A stretch of 64,000 nt of DNA from Bradyrhizobium sp. SZCCT0148 (GTDB lineage Bacteria > Pseudomonadota > Alphaproteobacteria > Rhizobiales > Xanthobacteraceae): contig NZ_JAFCKT010000016.1 of NCBI RefSeq assembly GCF_018129985.1, forward strand, positions 23,719 through 87,718, read 5' to 3'. The position numbers were made by a program, and so were the translations under genes. Under the pieces are notes generated by a model. The model was not told the DNA's origin. It worked only from the letters and a program-made list of their open reading frames with translations, and ran no database searches. Within the stretch, counting starts at the first letter, position 1. Each line of letters begins with the position of its first letter. This document shows, in pieces, positions 44,101-52,307 of the stretch.

Positions 44101-47100
44101 AAGCAGCACGGGATGCACCGTGTAGCCACGCCCGCCCGTTCGGAGCGAGCTCGGGAGCCGAAGATCCGCAAGGAGCGAAGTACAGTTCGCGGACATCGCC
44201 AAGTCCGAGGCCAGTGCGCGAAATGATGGCCCGTGCTGGATACCCTGCGAGTCGAACCACCGCCACACCTGCTCCGCAGCAACGGGCGTCGCGTGAGCAG
44301 CGCGCAGCGCCGCTAAGTCATGTGCGGCCGGTGGCTTCGCAGAGGGAGCGCCAGCAAGCCGGGCGCTTGCATGCACCTGTGCCTCGCGGTTCGCCTGGCT
44401 CTCCAGCCTGAAATTCAACTCGCCCGGTCGGTCCAGCACTGCCGTGCAGACGATCGGCATCGATGGCTCCAACCGCAGCGCGTGGTCGAACGTGATCGTC
44501 TGCACCTCGACGAGCGATGTGCCGAGGGCTGTGCGCGCCGCGGCAAGCGCCATTTCGCAGAAGCCAGCCCCCGGGAAAAGCGGCGTTCCATTGACCCGAT
44601 GGTCCGCAAGCCAGGGGTGGGCATCAAGGCCAACCTCGCATGCCCAGATGTGGCGTTCCGGCTCTTCGTGCAGGACACGGTGGACGTTCAACAGCGGGTG
44701 CGTCGACGGGACGTGATGCGCGCCTGCGGGCGGCGCCGCCGGCGCAAGGAACAGGGGATCGTGCGTCCAGGCCGGCAACGGGAGATCAAGCAGCTGGCCG
44801 TCCGGATACAGGACATTGAAATCGATCGAGGCTCCCGCGACATGGATGGCGCCGATCAAGTTGACAAGCCCGTTGCGCATGGGCTCGCCGCGCGTCATCG
44901 ACGGAAGCGCGCGGACGGCGAAGTCCGTCGCGGCAGCATTTTCCAGCACCGCGCGGGTCACGATCGGGTGCGGCGAAAGCTCGACGAATACGCGGTGTCC
45001 GTCTTCGAGCGCCGCCTGCACGGCTGGACGGAAGCGAACCGACTGCCGAAGGTTGTCGATCCAGTAGGCGCCGTCGCAGACCGGGGATTCACGCGGATCA
45101 AGCAGTACGGTGGAGTACATCGGTATGCGCGGATCGTGCGCAGTCACCTCCGCGAGGCGCTCCGACAACTGCGCGAGGATCGGTTCGACTTGCGACGTGT
45201 GCGAGGCCACATCCACCGCAACCTCGCGAGCGAAGAGACCTTCGGCCTGCCACGCAGCCACGAGACGTTGCACGGCCTCGACGGAGCCCCCGACGACCGT
45301 TGAGGTCGGCGCAGCCAGCACGGCAATCTCGACATCGTCGATCCGTCGGCGCGCCAGATCTTCGCGAACCGCCGCCGGTGCCATCCCGACGGCTGCCATC
45401 GCGCCGGATCCAGCGAGCGTTTGGCACAGCATGGCGCGATGACAGATCACGCGCACGCCATCTTCCAGCGAGAGTGCACCGGCCACGACTGCCGCCGACA
45501 CCTCGCCCATCGAATGGCCGATCACTGCCGAAGGCGCTACACCCCGTGCCTTCAGCGACGCCGCCAACGCGACCTGAAATGTGAAAATCGCCGGCTGGAT
45601 ACGCTCGATGCCTTCGAGTTGCGCGGGGCGACGCAGGGTATCGGTCACCGAGAAGTCGCCGATCGCCTGGATCAGGGGCTCGATGGCGGCAACCACCCCG
45701 GCGAAGACCGGGTCGGTATCGAGCAGCTCCGCGCCCATCGAGTCCCACTGCGAGCCCTGTCCGGAGAATACGAACACGGGACCCCGGCTATCATGCTCGG
45801 CCCAGTCCGCATCGATCAACTGACCGGCTGCGAGTTCGCGCAACTGCGCCGTCAGGTCGCCAAGCGTTTCCGCAATGAGCGCCTGCCGGACTGGCCGGTG
45901 CCCACGCCTGCAGGCAAGGGTCCGCGCGACGTCACCGGGGCGATGGCCGGCGGCGCTGACGTCCAGCCAATCCGCGAGGCGCGCAGCGGTTACGCGAAGC
46001 GCCTCCGGCGAGGAGGCGGAAATTGGAAACAGCCACGGCTGCTCCTGAGTTCTCGCAGCTTTCGGTCGATAAGATGTGGCGGGTGCCTGAGGCGCCTGTT
46101 CGAGCACGACGTGCGCGTTCGTGCCGGACATGCCGTAAGACGATACGGCTGCGCGGCGAACGCCGTCGGGACCCGTCGAAGGCCAGGGCACGGTGTCGGT
46201 CGGGATGAAAAGCCGCGTCTCGATTGGCTGGAGATGAGGAGGCAGCCGACGGAAGTGAAGTGATCGCGGTACGACGCCATGTGCCAGCGCGAGCGTCGCC
46301 TTGATCAGGCCAAGGACGCCCGCTGCCGATTCCGCATGGCCAAGGTTGCTTTTGAGCGAGCCGAGGGCGCAGGGCGACTGTCGTCCATACTGCGTTGAGA
46401 GACTGTGGAACTCCTCCGTGTCGCCCACCGGCGTACCAGTCCCGTGCGCCTCGATCATGCCGACGGATGAGGGATCAACCTGTGCCTCGGCAAGCGCGCG
46501 ATCGATCACCGCGACTTGAGCCGCGCGGGAAGGTGCGAGAATGTTGTGCGTGCGCCCATCCTGGTTGACGGCGCTCCCGCGGATGACGGCGAGCACGCGG
46601 TCGTTGTCGCGCAGGGCGTCGCTCAGCAGCTTGAGCATCACCACGCCGCAGCCCTCGGCGCGAACAAAACCATCGGCGCGCTCGTCAAACGCATGACACC
46701 GCCCTGTCGGCGACAACATGCCGAGACCCGAGGCCGAAGCGAAGCTCGCGGGCGAGAACATCAACATGGCCCCGCCGGCAAACGCAACGTTGCATTCGCG
46801 CGCAAGCAGGCTTCGCCGAGCCGCATGCACGGCGACGAGGCTGGACGAGCAGGCCGTGTCCATGGTGATGGCAGGCCCGGTAAGGCCCATTGCATGCGCA
46901 ACCCGCCCAGAGGCCATGCTGAAGGGCGTTCCGGTGAAAGCGTAGGCCTGGCCCATCGCATCTGCGTCACGCGTGACCTGCATGTAGTCCTGGTGGGAAA
47001 GGCCGAAGAACACGCCGGCCTCGGTCCCGAACAGGCAGCGCGGATCGCGGCCGGAATGTTCGGAGGCCTCCCAAGCAACCTCGAGCAACAGCCGGTGCTG

Positions 47101-47367
47101 AGGGTCCATGGCGATGGCCTCGGGTTCACCGATACCGAAAAAGCGATGATCAAAGCCTGATGGGTCGTCCAGGAAGGCGCCCCAGCGCGAAACCGAGCGG
47201 CCCGTCACACCCGCTACGGGCTCGTAGTAATCGTCGGCATTCCAGCGCTGCTGCGGAATCTCGCCAACGAGGTCGGTGCCTGCCAGCAGCGCGCCCCACA
47301 AGGATTCCGGGGAGTCGATATATCCCGGGAGTCTGCAGCCGATGCCAACAACAGCAATCGCAGTCAC
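41092..47367 (-). CDS. Type I highly reducing polyketide synthase (KS-AT-DH-ER-KR-ACP), Mas/Pks2-like
   Basis: A 2091-residue single-module PKS. KS has Cys173 (DTACSSS), His308 (EAHGTGT) and His344. AT has Ser619 (GHSMGE) and the specificity motif VASH (720-723), closer to methylmalonyl YASH than malonyl HAFH. DH has HxxxGxxxxP from His923 and Asp1090. ER has HSATGGVGQA near 1545. KR has GGLGGLG near 1751 and Tyr1892. ACP has Ser2042 (GLDSL). Domain order and the AT blocks resemble mycobacterial Mas and Pks2, which build methyl-branched fatty acids iteratively. I chose the GTG at 47367, with AAGAAGG eight bases upstream; an in-frame TTG at 47406 is weaker. There is no thioesterase, so a PapA must release the chain. 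Confidence 0.92.
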   Translation of the reverse strand: MTAIAVVGIGCRLPGYIDSPESLWGALLAGTDLVGEIPQQRWNADDYYEPVAGVTGRSVSRWGAFLDDPSGFDHRFFGIGEPEAIAMDPQHRLLLEVAWEASEHSGRDPRCLFGTEAGVFFGLSHQDYMQVTRDADAMGQAYAFTGTPFSMASGRVAHAMGLTGPAITMDTACSSSLVAVHAARRSLLARECNVAFAGGAMLMFSPASFASASGLGMLSPTGRCHAFDERADGFVRAEGCGVVMLKLLSDALRDNDRVLAVIRGSAVNQDGRTHNILAPSRAAQVAVIDRALAEAQVDPSSVGMIEAHGTGTPVGDTEEFHSLSTQYGRQSPCALGSLKSNLGHAESAAGVLGLIKATLALAHGVVPRSLHFRRLPPHLQPIETRLFIPTDTVPWPSTGPDGVRRAAVSSYGMSGTNAHVVLEQAPQAPATSYRPKAARTQEQPWLFPISASSPEALRVTAARLADWLDVSAAGHRPGDVARTLACRRGHRPVRQALIAETLGDLTAQLRELAAGQLIDADWAEHDSRGPVFVFSGQGSQWDSMGAELLDTDPVFAGVVAAIEPLIQAIGDFSVTDTLRRPAQLEGIERIQPAIFTFQVALAASLKARGVAPSAVIGHSMGEVSAAVVAGALSLEDGVRVICHRAMLCQTLAGSGAMAAVGMAPAAVREDLARRRIDDVEIAVLAAPTSTVVGGSVEAVQRLVAAWQAEGLFAREVAVDVASHTSQVEPILAQLSERLAEVTAHDPRIPMYSTVLLDPRESPVCDGAYWIDNLRQSVRFRPAVQAALEDGHRVFVELSPHPIVTRAVLENAAATDFAVRALPSMTRGEPMRNGLVNLIGAIHVAGASIDFNVLYPDGQLLDLPLPAWTHDPLFLAPAAPPAGAHHVPSTHPLLNVHRVLHEEPERHIWACEVGLDAHPWLADHRVNGTPLFPGAGFCEMALAAARTALGTSLVEVQTITFDHALRLEPSMPIVCTAVLDRPGELNFRLESQANREAQVHASARLAGAPSAKPPAAHDLAALRAAHATPVAAEQVWRWFDSQGIQHGPSFRALASDLAMSANCTSLLADLRLPSSLRTGGRGYTVHPVLLDACFQSVGAFARVVSETNGRLLLPRSVRSLRLHRTDADVAHCMTRLVAVDALHVEADIELLDASGRVLLTVDGLAMGSGASEWHPDAVACNARLLDMVWQPWNIPRATVRPDDGVWLLLDTDDAAHRLMLDLEGSLRDQGFKSRIISCAGVGQGNAWREQIEDALRLHRPGAVVVVLPRGHEPADPDASRANISSLLHLTNAMRQCERRPRLFVVTCMAQRVLPDDTVWLAHAGVRGWLRAVGAECPALHPTQIDVSQQPDVTLLRSQLLSGSDEDETALRGASAYVARMQRSPLGHADRRIVDHDADRDGLRLEIRVPGDLQSLELTAFERRAPGAGEVEVAVQATSVNFADVLVALGRYPSFDGRAQGLGLDFAGIVTAVGPGVSAVRVGDRVAGLCGGGAWGTYLTCDARLLVTIPRTLTDAEAAAILTTTATAIHGLDDLARIGPGDKVLIHSATGGVGQAAVAIARAAGAEIFATAGSEARRELLRADGIRHVYDSRTPVFAEQIRQDTAGYGVDVVLNSLTGVAQRAGLELLAPGGRFVEIGKKDIYGGTWLGLSPFKRNLSFFAVDLAQMCMTAPARAQALLSRVMRLAGEERLRLPDITSYPLSEAACAIRLVGGAGHTGKLVLTVPKAGCYRVPTAPERFTPFRRDGAYIVTGGLGGLGLFLADAMSAAGAGRVIVNARSRPTGAAASVLVAMKARGTEVRVISADIAEPSTSRRLVEAATATGLPLRGVLHGAAVIEDGILPSVTEEKLHRNWAAKVEGAWHLHVATLEQRLDWFCCFSSVAALFGSPGQSAYAAANSWLDTFTQWRRAQGLPSSAIAWAAWADIGAGAHLSARGDARMIEPRDGAYAFEALLRHDRGYAAYVHLDGAPWLAALAARSPFAAALSQAPEAAGEPARQRRVELRRAPSEERPALLRRLIIEHLGVILRRTVNPDRSFFDYGLDSLGTLQLLIALEADTGIRLRSVNVTTVRALADTLNNAMLELQSAGADARD

Positions 47368-47510
47368 TATCAAGACCTTCTTTGGGCGAAAGACTCGTCG
47401 GTCCAAATCAATACATGCGAAGTTAAACTATTGAGCCTCCTGTCGATCGTCCAGCATGTTGGCAGCTGGGAGATGGCTGGCTGCATCGAGCCCGTGGATA
47501 CGCCGGCACA

Positions 47511-47909
47511 CCACGCCAGGCTGATCTCGCCTGGACCGCGCTTGCCCGCATCATGTGCTTGCAAGGGACCGCGACATCCTCGCCAACCTCGACACAACTT
47601 GCGTCGTGGCCGGGCCATCCCGACGAACGCGCTCGGCGGCCATAGGCGCCCGACGGCTTCAGGGCGTCGTGGTCAAGCGCATGCGAGCGAGCTGGCGTCG
47701 GCAACCTTACGTTTTACGACCCGGGCAGATAAGGCGGCGGCTCGCCTCGCGATCGCCGGCGCAAGCGCGCCGCAGATCGCTGCCGTGACCGGTCACTTTT
47801 TGAAGGACGTCGAGACACGTCTGCGCATTGCCATGGTCGCGAGATCAAGCTCGCAGAGGCGGCGGCCATGAAGCGCGAAGTGCGAGCAGACGTGCTGAAT
47901 GGCCTGTGA
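47511..47909 (+). pseudogene. Degraded tyrosine-recombinase (integrase) remnant
   Basis: Integrase-like pieces in different frames: PRQADLAWTALARIMC from 47511, then LARDRDILANL in another frame, then ARLAIAGASAPQIAAVTGH and LKDVETRL (about 47730-47825), then after another shift HCHGREIKLAEAAAMK to a TGA at 47907. Together they match the core-binding and C-terminal catalytic parts of rhizobial phage-type integrases, with the central catalytic region lost. It ends 31 bases before the tRNA-derived repeat, the place expected for an older island's integrase. Confidence 0.7.
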
Positions 47910-47940
47910 AATGAGGCCACCTGCTGTATCGCGATCAATG

Positions 47941-48003
47941 CTAAGTGCTTGATTTATATGGTGGGCGCACCAGGGCTCGAACCTGGGACCCGCTGATTAA
48001 GAG
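47941..48003. repeat. Left attachment repeat (tRNA-Lys 3' fragment)
   Basis: A 63-base direct repeat identical at 62 positions to 59513-59575. It contains the 3' half of the tRNA-Lys gene from CCA through the T-arm to part of the anticodon stem, then diverges (GAGAGTGCTC in place of TCAGCTGCTC). It cannot fold as a full tRNA. It marks the distal end of the integrated element. Confidence 0.9.
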
Positions 48004-48139
48004 AGAGTGCTCTCGGCTCCGCAACTGTCAGCTCTATTAAGCATCTGTCGCGCTTTTGTTTAAATAATTTCAATGGCTTAGCTTGAAAATGCTATGCTTC
48101 CGGCCTGCCGGCCGATGGATCGCAAATCGGCTCTAGCAG

Positions 48140-48159
48140 CTTCGCTAATTCTTCGCTGA
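48140..48159. repeat. Paired CTTCGCTRA repeats, left end
   Basis: CTTCGCTAA at 48140 and CTTCGCTGA at 48151, 11 bases apart, between the attachment repeat and the integrase start. A matching pair occurs at 59464 and 59476 beside the right attachment repeat. Paired short direct repeats on both arms are typical of integrase arm-binding sites. Confidence 0.45.
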
Positions 48160-48169
48160 GGTGCAGCCG

Positions 48170-49441
48170 ATGCCAAAGATCAAGATGACCATTCCGGAGA
48201 TGCGGAAGCTCAAGCCGACGCCAGGGAAGCAAGTCGACTATTTCGACACCGTGCTGCCGGGCCTTGTCTGCCGCGTCAGCTATGGTGGCTCTCGTACCTG
48301 GCTGGCCGTCCACTACGACGACCAGAAGGTCACCCGCTGGTTTCGGCTTGGCAGATATGAGGAGAAAGGAGCGGACGAGATCCCCTTGCCGGAGACCGGT
48401 CAAGAATGGCCTCGCGATTTATCGCTGGAAGGTGCGCGGAAGGCAGCGCGGCTCTTCTATCAGCATAAGGACACCTACCTTCGCGGCGCAAAATCCGACA
48501 AGGCTCGCGTCTCTGCCCAGTGGACCTTTGATGCGGTCGCCGAGCAGTACCTCTTGCGGCGCGCTGCCAAGCTCCGATCCAAGAAGGAGATGGAGCGCAT
48601 CTTGCGCAAATACGTCATTCCGGTCTGGAAGGGCCGAAAGGTCGTCAGCATCATGCGCGGTGATGGCAAAGAATTGCACGAGAAGATCGTTGAGGAGAAT
48701 GGAGCGCGCCAAGCTGACGCCGCAATCGCAATCGTGCGCGCCGTCCTCAAATGGGTCGAAGAATTCGAGAATTATTATACTTGTCCCGTCAAAGCTCAGC
48801 GGACCGAGCATTCTTCGCGGGATGAGGACGGTCGGGAGCGTGTCCTCGATCCAAATGAAATCCGGATGATCTGGGCCGCCGCTGGCGATATGGGAACTTT
48901 TGGAGCTCTGGTCAAAATTCTTTTGCTGACGGCGCAGCGTCGCGAGAAGGTTACTCGCATGCGCTGGACCGAACTCGATGGGGATCTATGGCATATCCCG
49001 AAAGAGCCGCGAGAAAAGGCCAATGCGGGGACTCTGAGGTTACCGAGCCAAGCTATCGAAATCATCGCTCAGCAGCCGCGCATCGCCGGCAACACTTTCG
49101 TCTTCGCGGGACGCTTGGACGGCAAGCCCATCAACGGATTCTCGAAAGCCAAGAAAGACTTCGATGACCTGCTCCCTGACGACTTCGCACACTGGACTCT
49201 GCATGACCTCCGGCGCACCGCGCGCTCGATGATGACCGACCTCGGCATAAGTGAACGCATCGCCGAGCAAGTCCTCGGTCACAAGATCAAGGGTGTCGAG
49301 CGCGTCTATAATCGCAGCTTGTACATTCAGCAGAAAGGTGACGCGCTCAGCGCGCTGGCGAATTATATCTCGCAGCTCATTGACCCCGCGCCCAATGTCG
49401 TGACGCTTGGCATTCGCCGGAAGGATGCGCCGGCTCCATAA
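48170..49441 (+). CDS. int: Tyrosine-type site-specific integrase
   Basis: A 423-residue recombinase. An N-terminal arm-binding part (about 1-60) is followed by a core-binding domain (about 118-215) and a catalytic domain with Arg258 region (TAQRREKV), HDLRR (His345, Arg348), LGHK (His371) and nucleophile Tyr380 (RVYNRSLY). All expected residues are present, so it is probably active. The ATG at 48170 has GAGG nine bases upstream; a GTG at 48161 is possible. It lies 166 bases inside the left attachment repeat and would catalyse integration at tRNA-Lys. Confidence 0.92.
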   Translation: MPKIKMTIPEMRKLKPTPGKQVDYFDTVLPGLVCRVSYGGSRTWLAVHYDDQKVTRWFRLGRYEEKGADEIPLPETGQEWPRDLSLEGARKAARLFYQHKDTYLRGAKSDKARVSAQWTFDAVAEQYLLRRAAKLRSKKEMERILRKYVIPVWKGRKVVSIMRGDGKELHEKIVEENGARQADAAIAIVRAVLKWVEEFENYYTCPVKAQRTEHSSRDEDGRERVLDPNEIRMIWAAAGDMGTFGALVKILLLTAQRREKVTRMRWTELDGDLWHIPKEPREKANAGTLRLPSQAIEIIAQQPRIAGNTFVFAGRLDGKPINGFSKAKKDFDDLLPDDFAHWTLHDLRRTARSMMTDLGISERIAEQVLGHKIKGVERVYNRSLYIQQKGDALSALANYISQLIDPAPNVVTLGIRRKDAPAP

Positions 49442-49751
49442 GCGACGCGTCCGCGCTGGCGCGACTCTAAGATGGAGCTTACCCAGCTTGCAGCCATTGC
49501 GCGCATGGACGGGTCTCTAAGCAGCTTTTGCTGCCCTTGCCGCAATTCTCCGCATTTGCTAAATTGATCTTGCCCCGAAAGTGGCCTTTATTTGCACTAC
49601 CCGAGCTCTCGGGTCCATCTAGACGCAGCCGCGAGGCGTAAGGCGGGGATGGGTGCAGCTAGGGCCGATCAGAGACGGATGCGGATGCCCCGCTGCCCGG
49701 CTGATCTTTCTTCAGAGCGACAAGGCGACTGCTTTGTCGGCAAGAAAGGTC
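49442..49751. other. 310-base gap; no gene seen
   Basis: Between integrase and the excisionase-like gene. A frame reaching back to 49653 is continuous with the next gene but lacks a good start. No clear promoter or repeat is visible. Confidence 0.4.
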
Positions 49752-50090
49752 ATGTCGATGGCGTCCGGCTCGCGTCATTCACCAAAGCCCGACAGCGCGA
49801 CTGAGCATATCTCCGCGCCCAATACTCGGCGCAGCATTCGCCGCGAGGAAATTCGCAGCGGCAAAATCTTTGACGAGCAACTTCTCTATTCTCGTGATCA
49901 GGTCATGCGCCTGCTCGGCGGCATCTCCTACGACACGATCTGCCGACTCGAAGGTGCAGGCAAGCTGCGCCGCGTGCAATTGAACATCGGCAAGGCGCCC
50001 CCCGGCAAATCTACGACGAAGGTGCTCTATCGGCGCGAGGACGTCTTCGCGCTGATCGAAGGCGCCACTTCGAACGCCCTTAAGCCATAA
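49752..50090 (+). CDS. Helix-turn-helix DNA-binding protein, excisionase/MerR-like
   Basis: A 112-residue protein whose second half reads LYSRDQVMRLLGGISYDTICRLEGAGKL, then LYRREDVFALIEG. This is the winged-HTH layout of small excisionase (Xis) and MerR-like proteins that recognise DNA and bind beside the integrase. AAGAAAGG precedes the ATG at 49752. Position directly after the integrase supports a directionality-factor or repressor role. It has no other recognisable domain. Confidence 0.65.
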   Translation: MSMASGSRHSPKPDSATEHISAPNTRRSIRREEIRSGKIFDEQLLYSRDQVMRLLGGISYDTICRLEGAGKLRRVQLNIGKAPPGKSTTKVLYRREDVFALIEGATSNALKP

Positions 50091-50184
50091 GCAAGGGCGC
50101 ATCCTCCACCACAAGGATGCGCCCCACCGATTCGCGCAGGCCGCCTCGCCCAGCGCCCGCACACCGCCCTATGAAAGCGATGCA

Positions 50185-51231
50185 ATGCCCAAGCATAAAT
50201 CGATCCGCCATCAAAGCGCTACCCCGCTGCTCGACTCCATTAGAAGCTCGTCCGCATCGGTCATCCGGTATCGAGCAGCCGATATCGCTCCGGCCTCGGC
50301 GACCGAGCTGGACGTCCGCCGCTATTGCGCCATTCCCTATGTCGATTGCTATCACTATTTTGACAGCGCTTATTTTCTATCGAAGACGCTGCTGGGCGCA
50401 GAGGATCAACGGTGGCTGAAAGATCATTGCGAGCACTTTGATATCCTATGGAATGGCCAACTCTTTTTCGACGAGCGCCGGCGGCGATGGCGCGAAGTTC
50501 GGGTTTACCCGCCCTATCGCTTTCGCTTCGAAGCCCACCTACCCGACGATGAGGCACGCGAATTCTTGGCCCATCTGGCCATGAATGGTGAGCGGAAGCT
50601 CATTGCCGCTCATGCTGCACGCGACTTCACCTTCGATCACCGCAACTCGGCCAAAGGCGAAATGCTGGATTTTATCGACGAGCATTGGGTTCAGCCGCAT
50701 CAGCGCAAAGACCGTCCCGCCTTGCGGTTCGATAATGGCAGCATCGGCAATGGCGGCGGCTCCACCGGCCGGAGAGGTAAAGGGCACTACTACACCTACT
50801 ATGCATCCGAGCCTTGCCGGATCGATGGCATCGTCGATTGCTTCCATATCGAGGGCCGCCACCAAGGAAAGCAGGCGCTCGCCAAGATCGGCATCCTCTC
50901 GCCTTTGGACCTGCTGAATTTCGACCATCAAAGCTATTGGCAGAAAGCCGACCAGGCCAATCTCAAAGAAATCGATATCCAGCGGCTCGGCCAATACCAC
51001 AGTAATCGCTTGCGCGGATCGCGCAAGCGGCCATCGGATAGACACAGACGCATCGGCGGAGTGCTGATCCGCAAATTTGGCCTCGATCAATTCGGCAACC
51101 TTTGCTTGCAGCAATTCATCCAGCGGTATGGAAGGGGACCATTCTTGAGAAATGTCTATGAGAAAGAGGTTTCTGATCGAAAGATGCAAATGATCGGCAT
51201 GATATCAAGGAGCAAGACCGATGAGCCGTGA
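50185..51231 (+). CDS. Island protein of unknown function (348 aa)
   Basis: Basic, aromatic-rich soluble protein. A central stretch FDHRNSAKGEMLDFIDEHW and the block YYTYYASEPCRIDGIVDCFHI, then EGRHQGKQALAKIGI, are vaguely reminiscent of rolling-circle or phage replication initiators (a Tyr- and His-rich core followed by a basic tail). I do not recognise a family with confidence. Its stop overlaps the start of the next gene by 11 bases, so the two are co-translated. A replication or DNA-processing role is only a guess. Confidence 0.7.
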   Translation: MPKHKSIRHQSATPLLDSIRSSSASVIRYRAADIAPASATELDVRRYCAIPYVDCYHYFDSAYFLSKTLLGAEDQRWLKDHCEHFDILWNGQLFFDERRRRWREVRVYPPYRFRFEAHLPDDEAREFLAHLAMNGERKLIAAHAARDFTFDHRNSAKGEMLDFIDEHWVQPHQRKDRPALRFDNGSIGNGGGSTGRRGKGHYYTYYASEPCRIDGIVDCFHIEGRHQGKQALAKIGILSPLDLLNFDHQSYWQKADQANLKEIDIQRLGQYHSNRLRGSRKRPSDRHRRIGGVLIRKFGLDQFGNLCLQQFIQRYGRGPFLRNVYEKEVSDRKMQMIGMISRSKTDEP

Positions 51232-51628
51232 CGATGAAATCGACTATCGCGTGATGTTCCCAATCGAGGGTCGCAACCGGAAGCGCTTTGCAGCCAACCC
51301 TCGCAAGCCCAAAGAGCCCCAAAAGACCTATGGCTTCTTCAGCCGCTCCCCCACCGAGGAGTCTCGAAAGAAAGCCCCGGAGGTCCGGCGCAATCTCGGT
51401 AAGCGCTACGATGATGACGGACGCGCCATGCCGAGCATGGCCAAGCAGATCAGGATACTCGTCGCGAAAGACCTGGACCGATCAGCGAAGAGCATCGCCG
51501 CCGAACTGGATAAGCTCGGCTATGAAGCGGCCCCGTCGACAGTCTCCTCAATCCGCCAGGAGATCATCGCCATACTTCGCTTATGCGAGGCACATGGGAG
51601 CATAATTGTGCCGGCATGGAGAGACTAG
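51221..51628 (+). CDS. Hypothetical protein with possible C-terminal winged helix
   Basis: A 135-residue basic protein. The C-terminal part (AKDLDRSAKSIAAELDKLGY, then APSTVSSIRQEI) has helix-turn-helix-like spacing, while the N-terminal half is Lys/Arg/Pro-rich. It overlaps the 3' end of the preceding gene by 11 bases. DNA binding is likely by composition, but the role is unknown. Confidence 0.6.
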   Translation: MSRDDEIDYRVMFPIEGRNRKRFAANPRKPKEPQKTYGFFSRSPTEESRKKAPEVRRNLGKRYDDDGRAMPSMAKQIRILVAKDLDRSAKSIAAELDKLGYEAAPSTVSSIRQEIIAILRLCEAHGSIIVPAWRD

Positions 51629-51848
51629 CAAGCAAAGTAGATCGAACTATTCGATGTCCAATTTCGACCCGCTAAGACATCGACGACAATCGAATATTTT
51701 TGCTGGCATGAGAGAGTGAAGCGCATCTTCTGATTTTCAATCAGCGGCTCACGATGAAAAAGATGCCTTGGAATGTGCGGTTAGCCGGACGGGGTTGCAA
51801 ATAGCGAAGATATAGACACAGCTTCGCAAAAATCTCGAAGCATCTGGA

Positions 51849-52307
51849 ATGCAGATGGCGGCAAGCAAGCAAATCACTCAGCGAAAGACTAAGGCAAGGT
51901 CGCGCGTCACGAATGGCAAAAGTCTATTTCCGAAGGAAGTCGACCAGCGCACTCTATACTACCGAAGATTTCGCGATCTCATCGAATTGCTTTCGGCTGA
52001 TCTTGGCGGCGTCGATCGTCTCAGTACAAGCGAGATGGCGCTTGTCCGGACCGCGTCCACCCATATGACGGCGCTGGAGCAGCTAGAGATGAAGTTCGCC
52101 CTAGCCGAGGGCAAGGCATCGAATGAAGACTTGATGCTTTACCAGACACTCTCGAATTCATTGCGGCGGCTGCTTAAGGAACTCGGCGTCAAGCGGCGTC
52201 CTCGGGATGTGACGCCAGCTAGCCCTCGCGACTATCTGCGCAGCCGCATTATCGATGACGACGAGCTGCATCGACTGAATGGCAGCCATCGACTGAGGGC
52301 TGCATGA
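51849..52307 (+). CDS. Probable phage terminase small subunit
   Basis: A 152-residue helical protein. A basic N-terminus is followed by YYRRFRDLIELLSADLGG and LSTSEMALVRTAS, a coiled-coil central part, and a C-terminal ASPRDYLRSR tail like that of terminase small subunits found before this type of large subunit. Its stop overlaps the terminase ATG by four bases. Identification rests mainly on position and overall shape. It would recognise the packaging site. Confidence 0.65.
   Translation: MQMAASKQITQRKTKARSRVTNGKSLFPKEVDQRTLYYRRFRDLIELLSADLGGVDRLSTSEMALVRTASTHMTALEQLEMKFALAEGKASNEDLMLYQTLSNSLRRLLKELGVKRRPRDVTPASPRDYLRSRIIDDDELHRLNGSHRLRAA

Noticed and set aside
39675..47367. NRPS or hybrid NRPS-PKS cluster
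   Set aside because: The condensation-like proteins are free-standing and there is no adenylation domain. The PapA and WS/DGAT reading fits better.
47955..48003. A second tRNA-Lys gene near 47.95 kb
   Set aside because: Only the 3' part is present. The 5' half diverges after the shared 63 bases and cannot pair with the acceptor stem.
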